From NCBI GenBank assembly GCA_002365735.1, contig DEZY01000092.1:8021-22828 (forward strand): 14,808 nt of DNA, written 5' to 3'. This DNA comes from Actinobacteria bacterium UBA3120. Lineage in GTDB: Bacteria; Actinomycetota; Actinomycetes; S36-B12. Position numbers and translations under genes: made by a program. Positions 5,978 through 14,583 of this stretch are shown piece after piece; positions within the stretch are counted from its first letter, which is position 1, and every line of letters starts with the position of its first letter. Below the pieces are notes generated by a model, which saw only the letters and a list, made by a program, of their open reading frames with translations, ran no database searches and was not told the origin of the DNA.

Positions 5978-7436
5978 GTTCACAGGACGCCAACTGGAAG
6001 AGATCACCGGCGGAATATTGACTGGTTGCGAGCAGTCACATCTGTTTAATGTCCCGCAATTCTTTGTCGACTCCCGCAGTGCAATTCGCGATGGCGTATT
6101 TGTTGCGCTCGTCGGCGAGCGGGTAGATGGGCATGATTTTCTCGATTCTGTGTACGAGGCTGGTGCTGCTTTAGCGATTGTCGATACCGTTGTGGGAAGG
6201 CCCATGGCCGAAGGATTGTCAGTGCTTCGAGTGGTGAGTCCGTTGAATGCCCTGGCTCAAATTGCCCACTGGGTGCGGGTCAATGTTTTGACGGCGCAAG
6301 TAATAGGCGTTACGGGCTCGAGTGGAAAAACTTCAACAAAAGATCTCATCGCGGGGATTCTGGGGCAGCATGGTGAGACGGTTGCGCCTCCCGGTTCATT
6401 CAACACTGAAGTAGGACTCCCACTTACGATTCTCAGTGCTGATGCGAGCACCCAGTTTCTCGTTTTGGAAATGGGAATGCGTGGGATAGGTCATATTTCG
6501 ACTCTCGCTGAAATTGCCGAGCCCGATATCGGAGTGGTGGTCAATGTGGGATCGGCGCACATTGAACTCCTGGGAAGCATCGAGAATATTGCAGAGGCGA
6601 AAAGCGAGTTGGTCCGCGCATTGCCGGCAACTGGAATCGCAATTCTTAATAAGGATGATCCACTTGTGGCGAAGATGGGTGATTCTCTAAACTGCGAGAT
6701 CCGCACATTCGGGGAAGACAAGGGCAGTGACTTTCGTGCCAGTGATGTGGACATCGAACCTGATGGAACAACGCGTTTTGTGATTACCCACGGCGGGCAC
6801 TCGCACCGGGCACATGTGAAATTGGTTGGCTCACACTACGTGAGCAACGCGTTGGCCGCCGTGAGCGCCTGTGTCTGCGCAGGTGTTCCTTTTGAGGCCG
6901 CGTGTGAACTTCTGAGCGAAGTACACTTGATCAGCAAGTGGAGAATGGAAGTCACCACAGCAGGCAATGACATTACCGTGATCAATGACTCCTACAACGC
7001 TAATCCTGAGTCCATGCGCGCGGCGCTGACGACCCTAGCTCAATTTCGAGTGGGAGATTCCGACCGAAGGACGTGGGCGGTGTTAGGGGAGATGCGCGAA
7101 CTGGGTGAGTACTCAAGAGAAGCGCATGAGTCCATTGGGCGGTTGGCGGTGCGGTTAAATATTTCTCGCCTTGTGTGTGTGGGGGAGGCAACTCGTGTCA
7201 TGGCCTTGGCTGCGGTCAGTGAAGGATCATGGGGCGGGGAATCGGTCTGGGTATCCGACACCGATCAGGCCTTGGAATTGCTGGCACGCGATTTACGTGC
7301 GGGCGATATCGTGCTTGTGAAAGCGTCACGATCAATAGGTTTGGAACGCGTGGCAAGTGAGGTTATGGAGCTTTCATTAAGTAGTCTCACTACGGACTTG
7401 GATTCCGGTAATGGTCGAGGGCAAGGAAACCTATGA
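5970..7436 (+). CDS. murF: UDP-MurNAc-tripeptide:D-Ala-D-Ala ligase MurF
   Basis: MurF joins D-Ala-D-Ala to the UDP-MurNAc-tripeptide, completing the cytoplasmic pentapeptide precursor. The 488-residue protein shows the three Mur ligase domains: an N-terminal UDP-binding part (FFVDSRSAIRDGVFVAL, about 31-47), the central ATPase with GVTGSSGKTSTKD (113-125), NTEVGLPLTIL (145-155) and EMGMRGIGHI (167-176), and a C-terminal domain after NDSYNANPESM (339-349) with LGEMRELG (372-379) and KASRSIGLE (451-459). ATG 5970 is chosen because it gives a normal family N-terminus and lies behind the G-rich AGGGCGGG; the same frame is open from a TTG at 5916 inside murE. It overlaps murE by 8 nt and mraY by ATGA. 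Confidence 0.97.
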   Translation: MIEFTGRQLEEITGGILTGCEQSHLFNVPQFFVDSRSAIRDGVFVALVGERVDGHDFLDSVYEAGAALAIVDTVVGRPMAEGLSVLRVVSPLNALAQIAHWVRVNVLTAQVIGVTGSSGKTSTKDLIAGILGQHGETVAPPGSFNTEVGLPLTILSADASTQFLVLEMGMRGIGHISTLAEIAEPDIGVVVNVGSAHIELLGSIENIAEAKSELVRALPATGIAILNKDDPLVAKMGDSLNCEIRTFGEDKGSDFRASDVDIEPDGTTRFVITHGGHSHRAHVKLVGSHYVSNALAAVSACVCAGVPFEAACELLSEVHLISKWRMEVTTAGNDITVINDSYNANPESMRAALTTLAQFRVGDSDRRTWAVLGEMRELGEYSREAHESIGRLAVRLNISRLVCVGEATRVMALAAVSEGSWGGESVWVSDTDQALELLARDLRAGDIVLVKASRSIGLERVASEVMELSLSSLTTDLDSGNGRGQGNL

Positions 7437-8500
7437 GGCTAGTAGTCATCGCGGGTGCGATCGCGACCTTCATCTCTTTTCTGGGCACCCCATTACTCAT
7501 CAACTTGCTGCGCAGGCATGGCTATTCCCAAGCGATTCGGGCTTCACGAGAAGGGGAGTTGTACCCGGCACATGAAGGGAAGCGCGGCACCCCCTCAATG
7601 GGCGGCCTGGCCATCATTATCGCCGTCCTCGCGGGCTATTTCCTTACGCATCTGATTACTTGGCGCCCCGTTTCGATTTCGGCCCTGCTCGTGCTGTACC
7701 TGATGGTCGGACTAGGCCTGGTGGGCATGGCGGACGACTATTTGAAGATTTTCAAGCAAAGAAGCACGGGCCTTCGAGCGCGAACCAAACTCATCGGACA
7801 GGCGGTGGTCGCATTCTCGTTTGCATATCTATCCGTGCAGTTCCCGGACGATTCGGGCAATACTGCAGCATCGATGGCGATCTCATTTGTTCGTGATACC
7901 AGCTTTGTTCTTCCGTTGGGCCTTTTCTTATTGTGGGTCTGGTTCTTGGTAACAGCGACGACTAATGGTGTCAATCTGACCGATGGACTTGATGGACTTG
8001 CAGTGGGGGCTGCAATCATGAGTTTCTTGGCGTACGTACTACTGGCCATTTGGCAGTATGGACAAAATTGTGCGTTTGAAGTTACTGAGTTTTGTTACAA
8101 CACGCAAAATCCACTTGACCTTGCAATGGTGGCCGCGGCAACAGCGGGTGCCAGTTTTGGTTTCTTGTGGTTTAACACTTCACCCGCGCGCATTTTCATG
8201 GGCGACACCGGTTCCCTTGCTCTGGGCGGCGGGATCGCAGGTTTGGCGATCCTGACGCGCACAGAATTGTTGCTCCCACTTTTGGCGGGACTTTTCTTGA
8301 TCACAACATTGTCGGTAATCGGGCAAGTGGGTTCATTCAAGTTAACCGGAAAGAGAATTTTTAGGATGGCGCCCCTGCATCATCACTTTGAAATGCTTGG
8401 TTGGCCAGAAATTCAAATTGTGGTGCGGTTCTGGATCATCCAGGGTCTGTGCATTGGGGCAGGGCTGACAATTTTCTACGCGGAGTGGGTCCGTGCCTAA
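7433..8500 (+). CDS. mraY: Phospho-MurNAc-pentapeptide transferase MraY
   Basis: MraY transfers phospho-MurNAc-pentapeptide from UDP to undecaprenyl phosphate, making lipid I at the inner face of the membrane. The 355-residue protein is strongly hydrophobic with about ten membrane spans, near the E. coli length of 360. Conserved cytoplasmic-loop motifs are present: GKRGTPSMGG (49-58), the Asp pair in GMADDYLK (98-105), STGLRARTK (111-119), NGVNLTDGLDGLA (178-190), FMGDTGSLALGG (255-266) and the triple histidine in APLHHHFE (313-320). The ATG overlaps the murF stop as ATGA, with AAGGA just upstream. The stop shares one base with the murD ATG. Nothing unusual is seen. Confidence 0.98.
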   Translation: MRLVVIAGAIATFISFLGTPLLINLLRRHGYSQAIRASREGELYPAHEGKRGTPSMGGLAIIIAVLAGYFLTHLITWRPVSISALLVLYLMVGLGLVGMADDYLKIFKQRSTGLRARTKLIGQAVVAFSFAYLSVQFPDDSGNTAASMAISFVRDTSFVLPLGLFLLWVWFLVTATTNGVNLTDGLDGLAVGAAIMSFLAYVLLAIWQYGQNCAFEVTEFCYNTQNPLDLAMVAAATAGASFGFLWFNTSPARIFMGDTGSLALGGGIAGLAILTRTELLLPLLAGLFLITTLSVIGQVGSFKLTGKRIFRMAPLHHHFEMLGWPEIQIVVRFWIIQGLCIGAGLTIFYAEWVRA

Positions 8501-9963
8501 TGCCTAAGTGTGACGAGTTGACATCTCGGGAAGCGAACTGGTCATCCCTGCGGGTGGGCGTCCTGGGGCTTGGCGTCGCGGGTTTTGCTGCAAGTGATGC
8601 ACTGATGCAACTGGGAGCGGACGTCAGCATTATTGATTCGGCCGCAACAGATCCGGTCAATGAGCGGGCCGAAATTCTTGGTTCGTTAGGTGCTCATACC
8701 TTTATCGGTGCCACGGAATTGCCAAGTGAGCACTTTGATTTATTGGTGACATCCCCGGGATTGCCGCCGGGCCATATTTTTCACCGCCAGGCGGCACTGG
8801 CGAGTGTCCCCATTTGGGGCGAGCTTGAATTGGCGTGGCGGATTCGCCCAAAAAGCGGGGCAGCCCAATGGTTATGCGTAACCGGCACCAATGGCAAGAC
8901 GACTACAACGTTGATGCTCGATTCGATTTTGCGCGCGTCCGGGTTTCGCAGCGAAGCCGCGGGAAATATTGGTCACTCTCTCGTTGGAGTCGTGATGCAT
9001 GACGAACTTGACGTCATTGCGGTTGAAGTGGGTGCTCCGCAGTTGCCATTTATTCACACGGTGAGCCCATGGGCCTCTGTGTGCCTGAACCTTGCCCCCG
9101 ATCATGTTGATCATTTTGGTGATTTTGATCGATATACCAAGGCTAAAGCTCGAATCTACGAGCGAACCCAGTACGCGGCGGTGTACAACGGCCATGATGA
9201 AGCAACTATTTCCATGGTTGAAGCCGCCGATGTCATAGAGGGGTGTCGCGCGATTGGATTTACGCGTGGCATCCCAGCGTTGAGCGAGTTGGGCGTGGTC
9301 GACAATGCGCTGGTTGATCGGGCGTTCATTCCGAACCGAATGGACTATGCCCAAGAGTTGGCGTTGGTGTCCGATATTCATCCCGCTGCTGAGCACAACA
9401 CCGAGAACGCGCTGGCAGCGGCTGCTGTGGCCCGGGCTTTCGGGACATTAGATTCCCCCGATCTCAATCGTGTCTCGCCGACGGCTGTACAACTGGGATT
9501 TCGAAATTTTGCTCCAGCACCGCACCGCAATGCAGTTGTGGCCAGCGTTGATGGTGTGACATATGTCGATGATTCGAAGGCCACAAATGCGCACGCGGCC
9601 GACACGTCTTTGTCCTCGTACCCATCGGTCATCTGGATCGCGGGAGGGCTGGCAAAAGGGCAGGATTTTGGCGAACTGGTGCTGGCGCACGCTCATCGGA
9701 TCAAATTAGCAATTTTATTGGGTTCTGATGCCCAGCTGATAGCTGAGACCCTCACCCGACACGCACCAAATGTCCCAGTAATCACACTGGCCACTAGGGA
9801 CACTAGTGCAATGAGTGAGGCCGTCCAGATTGCACGCGAGCGGGCCGAGAGCGGAGACACTGTGTTGCTTGCCCCCGGATGCGCCTCGTGGGACATGTTC
9901 ACCGACTATTCGCAACGGGGAGACCTGTTTGCAAGTGCCGTCCAGGATGGATTGATCGACTAA
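8500..9963 (+). CDS. murD: UDP-MurNAc-L-alanine:D-glutamate ligase MurD
   Basis: MurD adds D-glutamate to UDP-MurNAc-L-Ala. The 487-residue protein is somewhat longer than E. coli MurD (438). Domain 1 has the dinucleotide-like VGVLGLGVAGFA (19-30) and TSPGLPPG (84-91). Domain 2 has the ATP loop VTGTNGKTTTT (127-137), the expected metal-site Glu176, His202 in LAPDHVDHF and the lysine expected to be carbamylated, Lys216, in KARIY. Domain 3 has DDSKATN (357-363), AGGLAKG (381-387) and LAPGCASWD (456-464). The usual ELSSFQLE around the metal-site Glu reads EVGAPQLP here (176-183); Glu and Gln are kept but both serines and the aromatic residue are lost. ATG 8500 shares its A with the mraY stop; the frame is open upstream inside mraY, but that extension has no MurD character. 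Confidence 0.95.
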   Translation: MPKCDELTSREANWSSLRVGVLGLGVAGFAASDALMQLGADVSIIDSAATDPVNERAEILGSLGAHTFIGATELPSEHFDLLVTSPGLPPGHIFHRQAALASVPIWGELELAWRIRPKSGAAQWLCVTGTNGKTTTTLMLDSILRASGFRSEAAGNIGHSLVGVVMHDELDVIAVEVGAPQLPFIHTVSPWASVCLNLAPDHVDHFGDFDRYTKAKARIYERTQYAAVYNGHDEATISMVEAADVIEGCRAIGFTRGIPALSELGVVDNALVDRAFIPNRMDYAQELALVSDIHPAAEHNTENALAAAAVARAFGTLDSPDLNRVSPTAVQLGFRNFAPAPHRNAVVASVDGVTYVDDSKATNAHAADTSLSSYPSVIWIAGGLAKGQDFGELVLAHAHRIKLAILLGSDAQLIAETLTRHAPNVPVITLATRDTSAMSEAVQIARERAESGDTVLLAPGCASWDMFTDYSQRGDLFASAVQDGLID

Positions 9964-11189
9964 TGTCCCTTCTTACCCGCCCGGCATCGGGGGGACTCCA
10001 TAAAATCTCCGAGGCTTATAAAAAATCGCGGTTCACGTTACTCGCAGAACATCCGCTAAGCACGTACTACTTAATCATGGGGTCCACCCTGCTGTTGCTT
10101 TCACTCGGACTGGTCATGGTGTTATCCGCATCGTCTGTGGAGAGTGTTCGAGTCTTCGGATCCGCCTACGTATTCGCCCAGCGTCAAGCACTATTTGGGG
10201 TATGCGGAGTAATCGCTTTGATTTTTGCGCTTCGTTCATCGATTCAGTTCTGGCGCAAAAGCGCTTGGGTCTTTCTGGCAATTGCATTCGGACTTTTGAT
10301 TAGCGTGCTGATTATTGGTGTAGAGGTCGCTGGGCAACGAAACTGGATTGAAATTTTCGGGCCATTTAGGTTGCAGCCCAGCGAGTTTGCCAAGTTAGCC
10401 TTGGTCATTTGGGGCGCTGAGGTTCTGACGCGCAAAGATCGGCATGTTCCGACGTGGAGAAACATTCTGGTCCCGATCGTTCCCGTTGCCGGACTCATGA
10501 TGATTCTGGTTCTGCTTGAAGGAGATTTTGGTAACACGTTGATGCTTGCTGCAATCCTGTGCGGCATTTTGTTTACAGCCGGAGTGCCCCTTCGACTTTT
10601 CGCATTGTTCGGCGGAGTAGGCCTTTTCGCCGTGTGGATGTTGACCATAGCCGCCCCCTATCGCATGGAACGGATTTCCAATTGGCTCAACCCCGATTCG
10701 GATCGACTGGGATTCGGTTGGCAAGTAACCCAAGGACAGTACGCCTTAGGCACGGGTGGCGTATGGGGAGTGGGACTCGGCGGTAGCCGCGAGAAGTGGG
10801 GCTCATTGCCTGAGGCGCACACCGACTTTATTTTCCCAGTTATCGGAGAGGAACTGGGCTTGGTGGGGACCTTCGCCGTCTTACTTCTCTTCGGAATTCT
10901 GGCTTTCTCGATTTTTAGATTGAGCAAAAATTCGCAAGACCCATTTGTGCGCCTAGCGGCTGCTGGGGTTGGTTCGTGGATTGTGATCCAAGCGGTCGTC
11001 AATATTGGCGCAGTTCTGGGCCTTCTGCCCGTTACGGGTGTGCCGCTTCCGCTGGTGTCCTACGGTGGCTCGTCTTTAATTCCGACCCTGATCGCTATTG
11101 GGATGTTGCTGGCTTGTGCTCGCAACGAACCGGGCGCGCGCCGCATTATTCGGCGTCGGCAAACGGCCGCCGCCATGCGCAGGCGCTAA
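9963..11189 (+). CDS. ftsW: Septal peptidoglycan glycosyltransferase FtsW (SEDS family)
   Basis: FtsW polymerises lipid II into glycan strands at the septum, paired with FtsI. The 408-residue protein has about ten membrane spans and the SEDS motifs: VMVLSASSVES (51-61), QRNWIEIF (125-132) with LQPSEFAKLAL (137-147), LLEGDFGNT (184-192), GLGGSREKWGSLPEAHTDF (271-289) with the catalytic Asp289 of the family, VIGEELG (293-299), and LPLVSYGGSSL (362-372). A basic cytoplasmic tail (ARRIIRRRQTAAAMRRR) ends the protein. ATG 9963 shares its A with the murD stop and has AGGATGGA upstream; an upstream in-frame extension lies wholly inside murD. Its place between murD and murG, next to the wall-precursor genes, supports FtsW over the elongation homologue RodA. 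Confidence 0.95.
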   Translation: MSLLTRPASGGLHKISEAYKKSRFTLLAEHPLSTYYLIMGSTLLLLSLGLVMVLSASSVESVRVFGSAYVFAQRQALFGVCGVIALIFALRSSIQFWRKSAWVFLAIAFGLLISVLIIGVEVAGQRNWIEIFGPFRLQPSEFAKLALVIWGAEVLTRKDRHVPTWRNILVPIVPVAGLMMILVLLEGDFGNTLMLAAILCGILFTAGVPLRLFALFGGVGLFAVWMLTIAAPYRMERISNWLNPDSDRLGFGWQVTQGQYALGTGGVWGVGLGGSREKWGSLPEAHTDFIFPVIGEELGLVGTFAVLLLFGILAFSIFRLSKNSQDPFVRLAAAGVGSWIVIQAVVNIGAVLGLLPVTGVPLPLVSYGGSSLIPTLIAIGMLLACARNEPGARRIIRRRQTAAAMRRR

Positions 11190-11197
11190 CGTCTAAA

Positions 11198-11236
11198 ATG
11201 AGCAAGGAAACTCTAATCATGAGAAGTGCACAGTGA
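11198..11236 (+). other. 12-codon mini-ORF whose stop overlaps the murG start
   Basis: ATG 11198 opens MSKETLIMRSAQ and stops at TGA 11234-11236, giving a GTGA overlap with the murG GTG (11233-11235). murG itself has only a modest site GAGAAG (11221-11226). Reading of this mini-ORF could hand ribosomes to murG. It has no strong ribosome binding site, so it may be chance. Confidence 0.25.
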
Positions 11237-12309
11237 AATTCGTTTTGGCCGCGGGCGGCAGTGCGGGTCATGTGTACCCGGCAATAAACACTGCCCGAGC
11301 CATTGTTGATCTGGATCCCCAGGCACACATCACAATAATGGGAACAGACCGTGGCTTGGACACAACTTTGGTTCCGCCCACCGGTTTCGCACTTGAGGTA
11401 CTCCCGTCCGCACCTTTTCCGCGCAAGCTAAACGGCCAGGCGCTTACATTCACCCCCAAATTCATCGCATCAGTGCGACTGGCTCGCCGGTTCATGAAAG
11501 CACACTCAACCGATGTTGTGATTGGGTTCGGTGGATACGCCAGTGCGCCTGCCTACATGGCGGCTCGGAGTCTGGGTCTGTGCATCATTGTTCATGAGGC
11601 GAATTCAACCGCAGGTCTAGCCAATAAATTGGGTGCCAAATTAACCCCACATGTGGCAGCGATGTTCCCGGGAGTCATGTCTGGGGCACGGGTCATAGGA
11701 ATGCCATTGAGTACTGACATCGTGGAGCTTGATCGGCATCGAGATTACGCCAAGGCCCGTGAATATTTTGATCTCCCAAAAACTGGACCGGTACTTCTCG
11801 TGTTCGGTGGTTCCCAGGGTGCCCAATCTATTAATGCGGCGATCGAGGCAGCATTGCCACAATTAATTGCGGCGGGGGTGAGCGTCTTACACGCCGTTGG
11901 GACGGGAAATATTGGCGGAGGCGGCGCAGCGATTGATTCTGCGGGGGTCGTGTACCGAACCGTACCGTTCATTAGTCGCATGGACTTGGCCTATTGCGCA
12001 GCCGATTTAGTTGTGGCTCGGGCTGGCGCCATGACCGTTGCGGAAATAGCAACGGTAGGCGTTCCCGCAATTTTTGTGCCACTTCCAATCGGCAACGGTG
12101 AACAAAAAAGAAATGCTCAGGGTTTGACAAGCGCGGGAGCAGCAATTGAAATTGAAAACTCAGCGTTTACCCCGGACGCGGTTGTGAACAAAGTTTTGCC
12201 CTTGATTCTTGATAATCAAATGCTAGCCAAAATGGCGGAGACGAGGCGCGAGGTGAACCCAACTAATGCTGCCAAGGAATTGGCCGTTTGGGGGTTATCG
12301 TGTTCATAA
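11233..12309 (+). CDS. murG: UDP-GlcNAc:lipid I N-acetylglucosaminyltransferase MurG
   Basis: MurG adds GlcNAc to lipid I, giving lipid II on the cytoplasmic face of the membrane. The 358-residue protein has the GT28 two-domain layout. The N-domain shows AAGGSAGHVYPA (6-17, with the family's conserved His), GFGGYASAPAYMAA (97-110) and HEANSTAGLANKLGAK (120-135). The C-domain shows VFGGSQGAQSIN (191-202), the UDP-GlcNAc motif RAGAMTVAEIA (263-273) and PLPIGNGEQKRNAQGL (282-297). Start GTG 11233 gives the normal MKFVLAAGG N-terminus. The gap from ftsW is 43 nt and carries a possible mini-ORF; the gap to murC is 34 nt. Identity is secure. Confidence 0.97.
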   Translation: MKFVLAAGGSAGHVYPAINTARAIVDLDPQAHITIMGTDRGLDTTLVPPTGFALEVLPSAPFPRKLNGQALTFTPKFIASVRLARRFMKAHSTDVVIGFGGYASAPAYMAARSLGLCIIVHEANSTAGLANKLGAKLTPHVAAMFPGVMSGARVIGMPLSTDIVELDRHRDYAKAREYFDLPKTGPVLLVFGGSQGAQSINAAIEAALPQLIAAGVSVLHAVGTGNIGGGGAAIDSAGVVYRTVPFISRMDLAYCAADLVVARAGAMTVAEIATVGVPAIFVPLPIGNGEQKRNAQGLTSAGAAIEIENSAFTPDAVVNKVLPLILDNQMLAKMAETRREVNPTNAAKELAVWGLSCS

Positions 12310-12343
12310 GGACGTCATCACAATTGCGAAGGAGTGGGCACGC

Positions 12344-13753
12344 GTGAGCTTGCAGGACTTGGGTCAGGTCCATGTAGTCGGGATCGGTGGTGCCGGCATG
12401 TCCGGAATCGCCCGAATCCTGGCCGCCCGCGGTGTGCAGGTCAGTGGTTGTGATGCAAAAGACTCACGTCGCCTTGCCGCGTTGACCGCGGTAGGTGTTG
12501 AGACCATGATTGGCCACTCTTGCCGGCACGTAGACGCAATTGACACCCTAGTGTTGTCAACCGCCATTCCTGCGAATAATCCAGAACGAATCGAGGCCGC
12601 GGAGTGCGGCAAGCGGGTTTTGAACCGCGCAGAGGCGCTGTCAGCGATCATGACCGGATTCACCGGGGTAGCCGTCACGGGAACACACGGGAAAACTACA
12701 ACCACTTCCATGATGACCGTGGCTCTGCAACATTCAGGATCAGATCCGTCGTTCGCAATCGGTAGTGAACTAAACGAGACTGGATCAAATGCTCATTTAG
12801 GCACCGGCGAATTGTTCGTTGTCGAAGCAGATGAAAGTGATGGCACTTTCTTGTATCTGAACCCAAAAGTTGCAATTGTGACCAATATCGAGGCAGATCA
12901 CCTTGACTATTGGGGGACATTTGACGCGATCGAGCAAGGATTCCTTGACTTTGCACTGGGCATTCGAGACCAAAGCGGGTTTTTGGTGGCGTGCTTGGAT
13001 GATCCGGGTGCGGCTCGCCTCGTCAAAGCAGCCCTAGCCGCCGGGGTTGACATCCGCACCTATGGAGAGGACCCTGAGGCAGATTTTCACATGGTGGACG
13101 CCCGGCCGTCAGCATTGGGCTGGAGTTTTGACACCGCACATCAGGGCGTCCGTTTGGGACGGGTCGAGCTTCAGGTTTTTGGCCATCACAATGCACTTAA
13201 CGCACAAGCTGTTCTTGTTGCCATGATCGGCATGTCGTACACAGCGCAACAAGCAATCGAAGGTGTGAATCACTTTAGCGGGACGCGCCGCAGATTTGAT
13301 TTTAAGGGAAAAGCTGGTGGCGTCCGGGTGTACGACGATTACGCTCATCACCCCACTGAAATCACTGCGACACTGCGAACAGCGCGTGAGCTTGTCGGCC
13401 CTGGACGTGTGATCGTGGCTTTTCAGGCACATCATTACTACCGCACCGCGCTATTTTCCAAAGAGTTTGGAGTTGCACTTGCTCTGGCCGACAAAGTCAT
13501 CGTGCTGGAAGTTTTCGCACCAGGGGAGAATCCGATCCCTGGAGCCAGTGGGCAGACCATGGCATCCAATGTCCCCCTCCCTCCTGAGTGTGTAATTTTC
13601 GAGCCTTCATGGTCTGCGGTTGCCCAAGACTTGGTGGAGGATGCGCAAAGCGGCGACATCATCATGACGTTGGGTGCCGGAGATATTGGTTTGATAGCTA
13701 CTGAGGTTGTTCAAAGATTGCAAGAACGTGAACCTGGACGTCGCGATGAGTGA
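12344..13753 (+). CDS. murC: UDP-N-acetylmuramate:L-alanine ligase MurC
   Basis: MurC adds L-alanine to UDP-MurNAc, the first step of stem-peptide assembly. The 469-residue protein has HVVGIGGAGMSGIARIL (10-26) for the UDP substrate, the ATP loop VTGTHGKTTTTSM (111-123), VEADESDGTFL (160-170), TNIEADHLDYWG (180-191), DYAHHPTEI (332-340) and FQAHHYYRT (360-368), all typical of MurC rather than of MurD, MurE or MurF. The start GTG 12344 is chosen because AAGGAG (12329-12334) lies 9 nt upstream and the N-terminus then fits the family; the frame is open further upstream inside murG. It overlaps ftsQ by 8 nt. No murB follows it, unlike in some other phyla. Confidence 0.97.
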   Translation: MSLQDLGQVHVVGIGGAGMSGIARILAARGVQVSGCDAKDSRRLAALTAVGVETMIGHSCRHVDAIDTLVLSTAIPANNPERIEAAECGKRVLNRAEALSAIMTGFTGVAVTGTHGKTTTTSMMTVALQHSGSDPSFAIGSELNETGSNAHLGTGELFVVEADESDGTFLYLNPKVAIVTNIEADHLDYWGTFDAIEQGFLDFALGIRDQSGFLVACLDDPGAARLVKAALAAGVDIRTYGEDPEADFHMVDARPSALGWSFDTAHQGVRLGRVELQVFGHHNALNAQAVLVAMIGMSYTAQQAIEGVNHFSGTRRRFDFKGKAGGVRVYDDYAHHPTEITATLRTARELVGPGRVIVAFQAHHYYRTALFSKEFGVALALADKVIVLEVFAPGENPIPGASGQTMASNVPLPPECVIFEPSWSAVAQDLVEDAQSGDIIMTLGAGDIGLIATEVVQRLQEREPGRRDE

Positions 13754-14501
13754 TCTGATGAGCAGCATCAAAGGACATGCAGAATCGAAGGACTTCACCG
13801 CGTATCAACTCAAAAAACATAAGCTTCGAATCTGGTGGCTGATCGTCCTTGTGCTCGTTCTTAGCGTTGGAATCATGATTTGGTTGGTGTGGTTTTCACA
13901 AGTATTTGCGGTGAAGGAAGTTCAAGTGATGGGCTCCGGTGGGGAAACCCTTTCGGCCGAACAGATTGCTCAGGTTCAAGCGAGCGCCGACATTAAATTG
14001 AATGATCCGATTGCCACAGTTGACACCGACACAGCGGCCCAAGCCATTGTTAACCTTGCGTGGGTGTCAGCTGTTGAGGTGCGACGCGGATGGCCCAATG
14101 AGGTAGTGGTGGCTCTGGATTTACGGATTCCTCTAGCGCGGGTCAAAGGCGGGGATACAAGCCAGGGAGTTGATGCCCAAGGCATTCTTTTTGACTATTC
14201 CAACCTTGACGGGTTACCCCTAATCCAAGCATCGGGAGCCCCACTTGTTGCGTCGGTCGAAGTCGTCGCCGCGATGCCGGCAAATTTGGCTAAAAAAGTC
14301 GTACGGATTAGGGCAAACTCGATTGACAGTATTGAACTTGACCTGAAGTCAGGATCCATCGTGAAGTGGGGCAGCGCGGACGAGCCCGAGTTCAAGGCGG
14401 CCGTGCTAGATGCACTGTTATCGCGTCGGGCCCAGATCTACGATGTCAGCGCCCCCGAATTGCCGACCACGACCGATGAAAAAGGGCGGAAGAAGTCCTA
14501 A
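13746..14501 (+). CDS. ftsQ: Cell division protein FtsQ (POTRA domain)
   Basis: FtsQ is a bitopic protein of the FtsQ-FtsB-FtsL scaffold that links the early ring to the FtsW/FtsI synthase. The 251-residue protein has a polar N-terminus, a single membrane span (about 28-50), then a POTRA domain starting at VFAVKEVQVMG (53-63) and running through WVSAVEVRRGWPNEVVVAL (106-124), which carries the typical FtsQ motif of a Trp-V/I-x-x-A-x-V strand followed by Arg-x-W-P. The second extracellular domain follows and the end is a Lys/Arg-rich tail. ATG 13746 is preferred because it overlaps the murC stop by 8 nt; ATG 13758 is an alternative. The protein is shorter than many actinobacterial FtsQ proteins, mainly by having a short cytoplasmic part. 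Confidence 0.94.
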   Translation: MSDLMSSIKGHAESKDFTAYQLKKHKLRIWWLIVLVLVLSVGIMIWLVWFSQVFAVKEVQVMGSGGETLSAEQIAQVQASADIKLNDPIATVDTDTAAQAIVNLAWVSAVEVRRGWPNEVVVALDLRIPLARVKGGDTSQGVDAQGILFDYSNLDGLPLIQASGAPLVASVEVVAAMPANLAKKVVRIRANSIDSIELDLKSGSIVKWGSADEPEFKAAVLDALLSRRAQIYDVSAPELPTTTDEKGRKKS

Positions 14502-14528
14502 GCGGGGCCGGGCCAGGCTTTTGACCTG

Positions 14529-14548
14529 AAAGTTTTTTAAAAAACTTT
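14529..14548. repeat. Perfect 20-bp A/T-rich palindrome after ftsQ
   Basis: AAAGTTTTTTAAAAAACTTT is an exact inverted repeat with no loop, made of a T6 and an A6 tract flanked by AAAG/CTTT. It starts 28 nt after the ftsQ stop. In RNA it would form a weak A-U stem, and no T-run follows the stem, so it is not a standard terminator. As DNA it resembles a bent or easily melted A/T site and could bind a protein dimer upstream of ftsZ. Confidence 0.75.
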
Positions 14549-14576
14549 GGAAAATCGGCCCTTCCGACTTGCGCTT

Positions 14577-14582
14577 TACTAT
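14577..14582 (+). promoter_or_regulatory. Possible -10 element of an ftsZ promoter
   Basis: TACTAT fits the TANNNT pattern, in a spacer that in other Actinomycetota often carries ftsZ promoters. No convincing -35 lies at 16-18 nt. The start would be near 14589, about 120 nt before ftsZ. Weak support. Confidence 0.25.
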
Positions 14583-14583
14583 C

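Noticed and set aside
5588..6205. 205-codon open frame on the - strand over murE/murF
   Set aside because: It is antisense to two well-supported genes across their junction, the product has no domain or sensible composition, and no ribosome site or promoter was seen. Other long antisense frames in the window were rejected for the same reason.
14529..14548. Palindrome read as an intrinsic terminator of the operon
   Set aside because: The stem is nearly all A-U, has no loop unless it opens, and is followed by GGAAAATCGG rather than a T-run.
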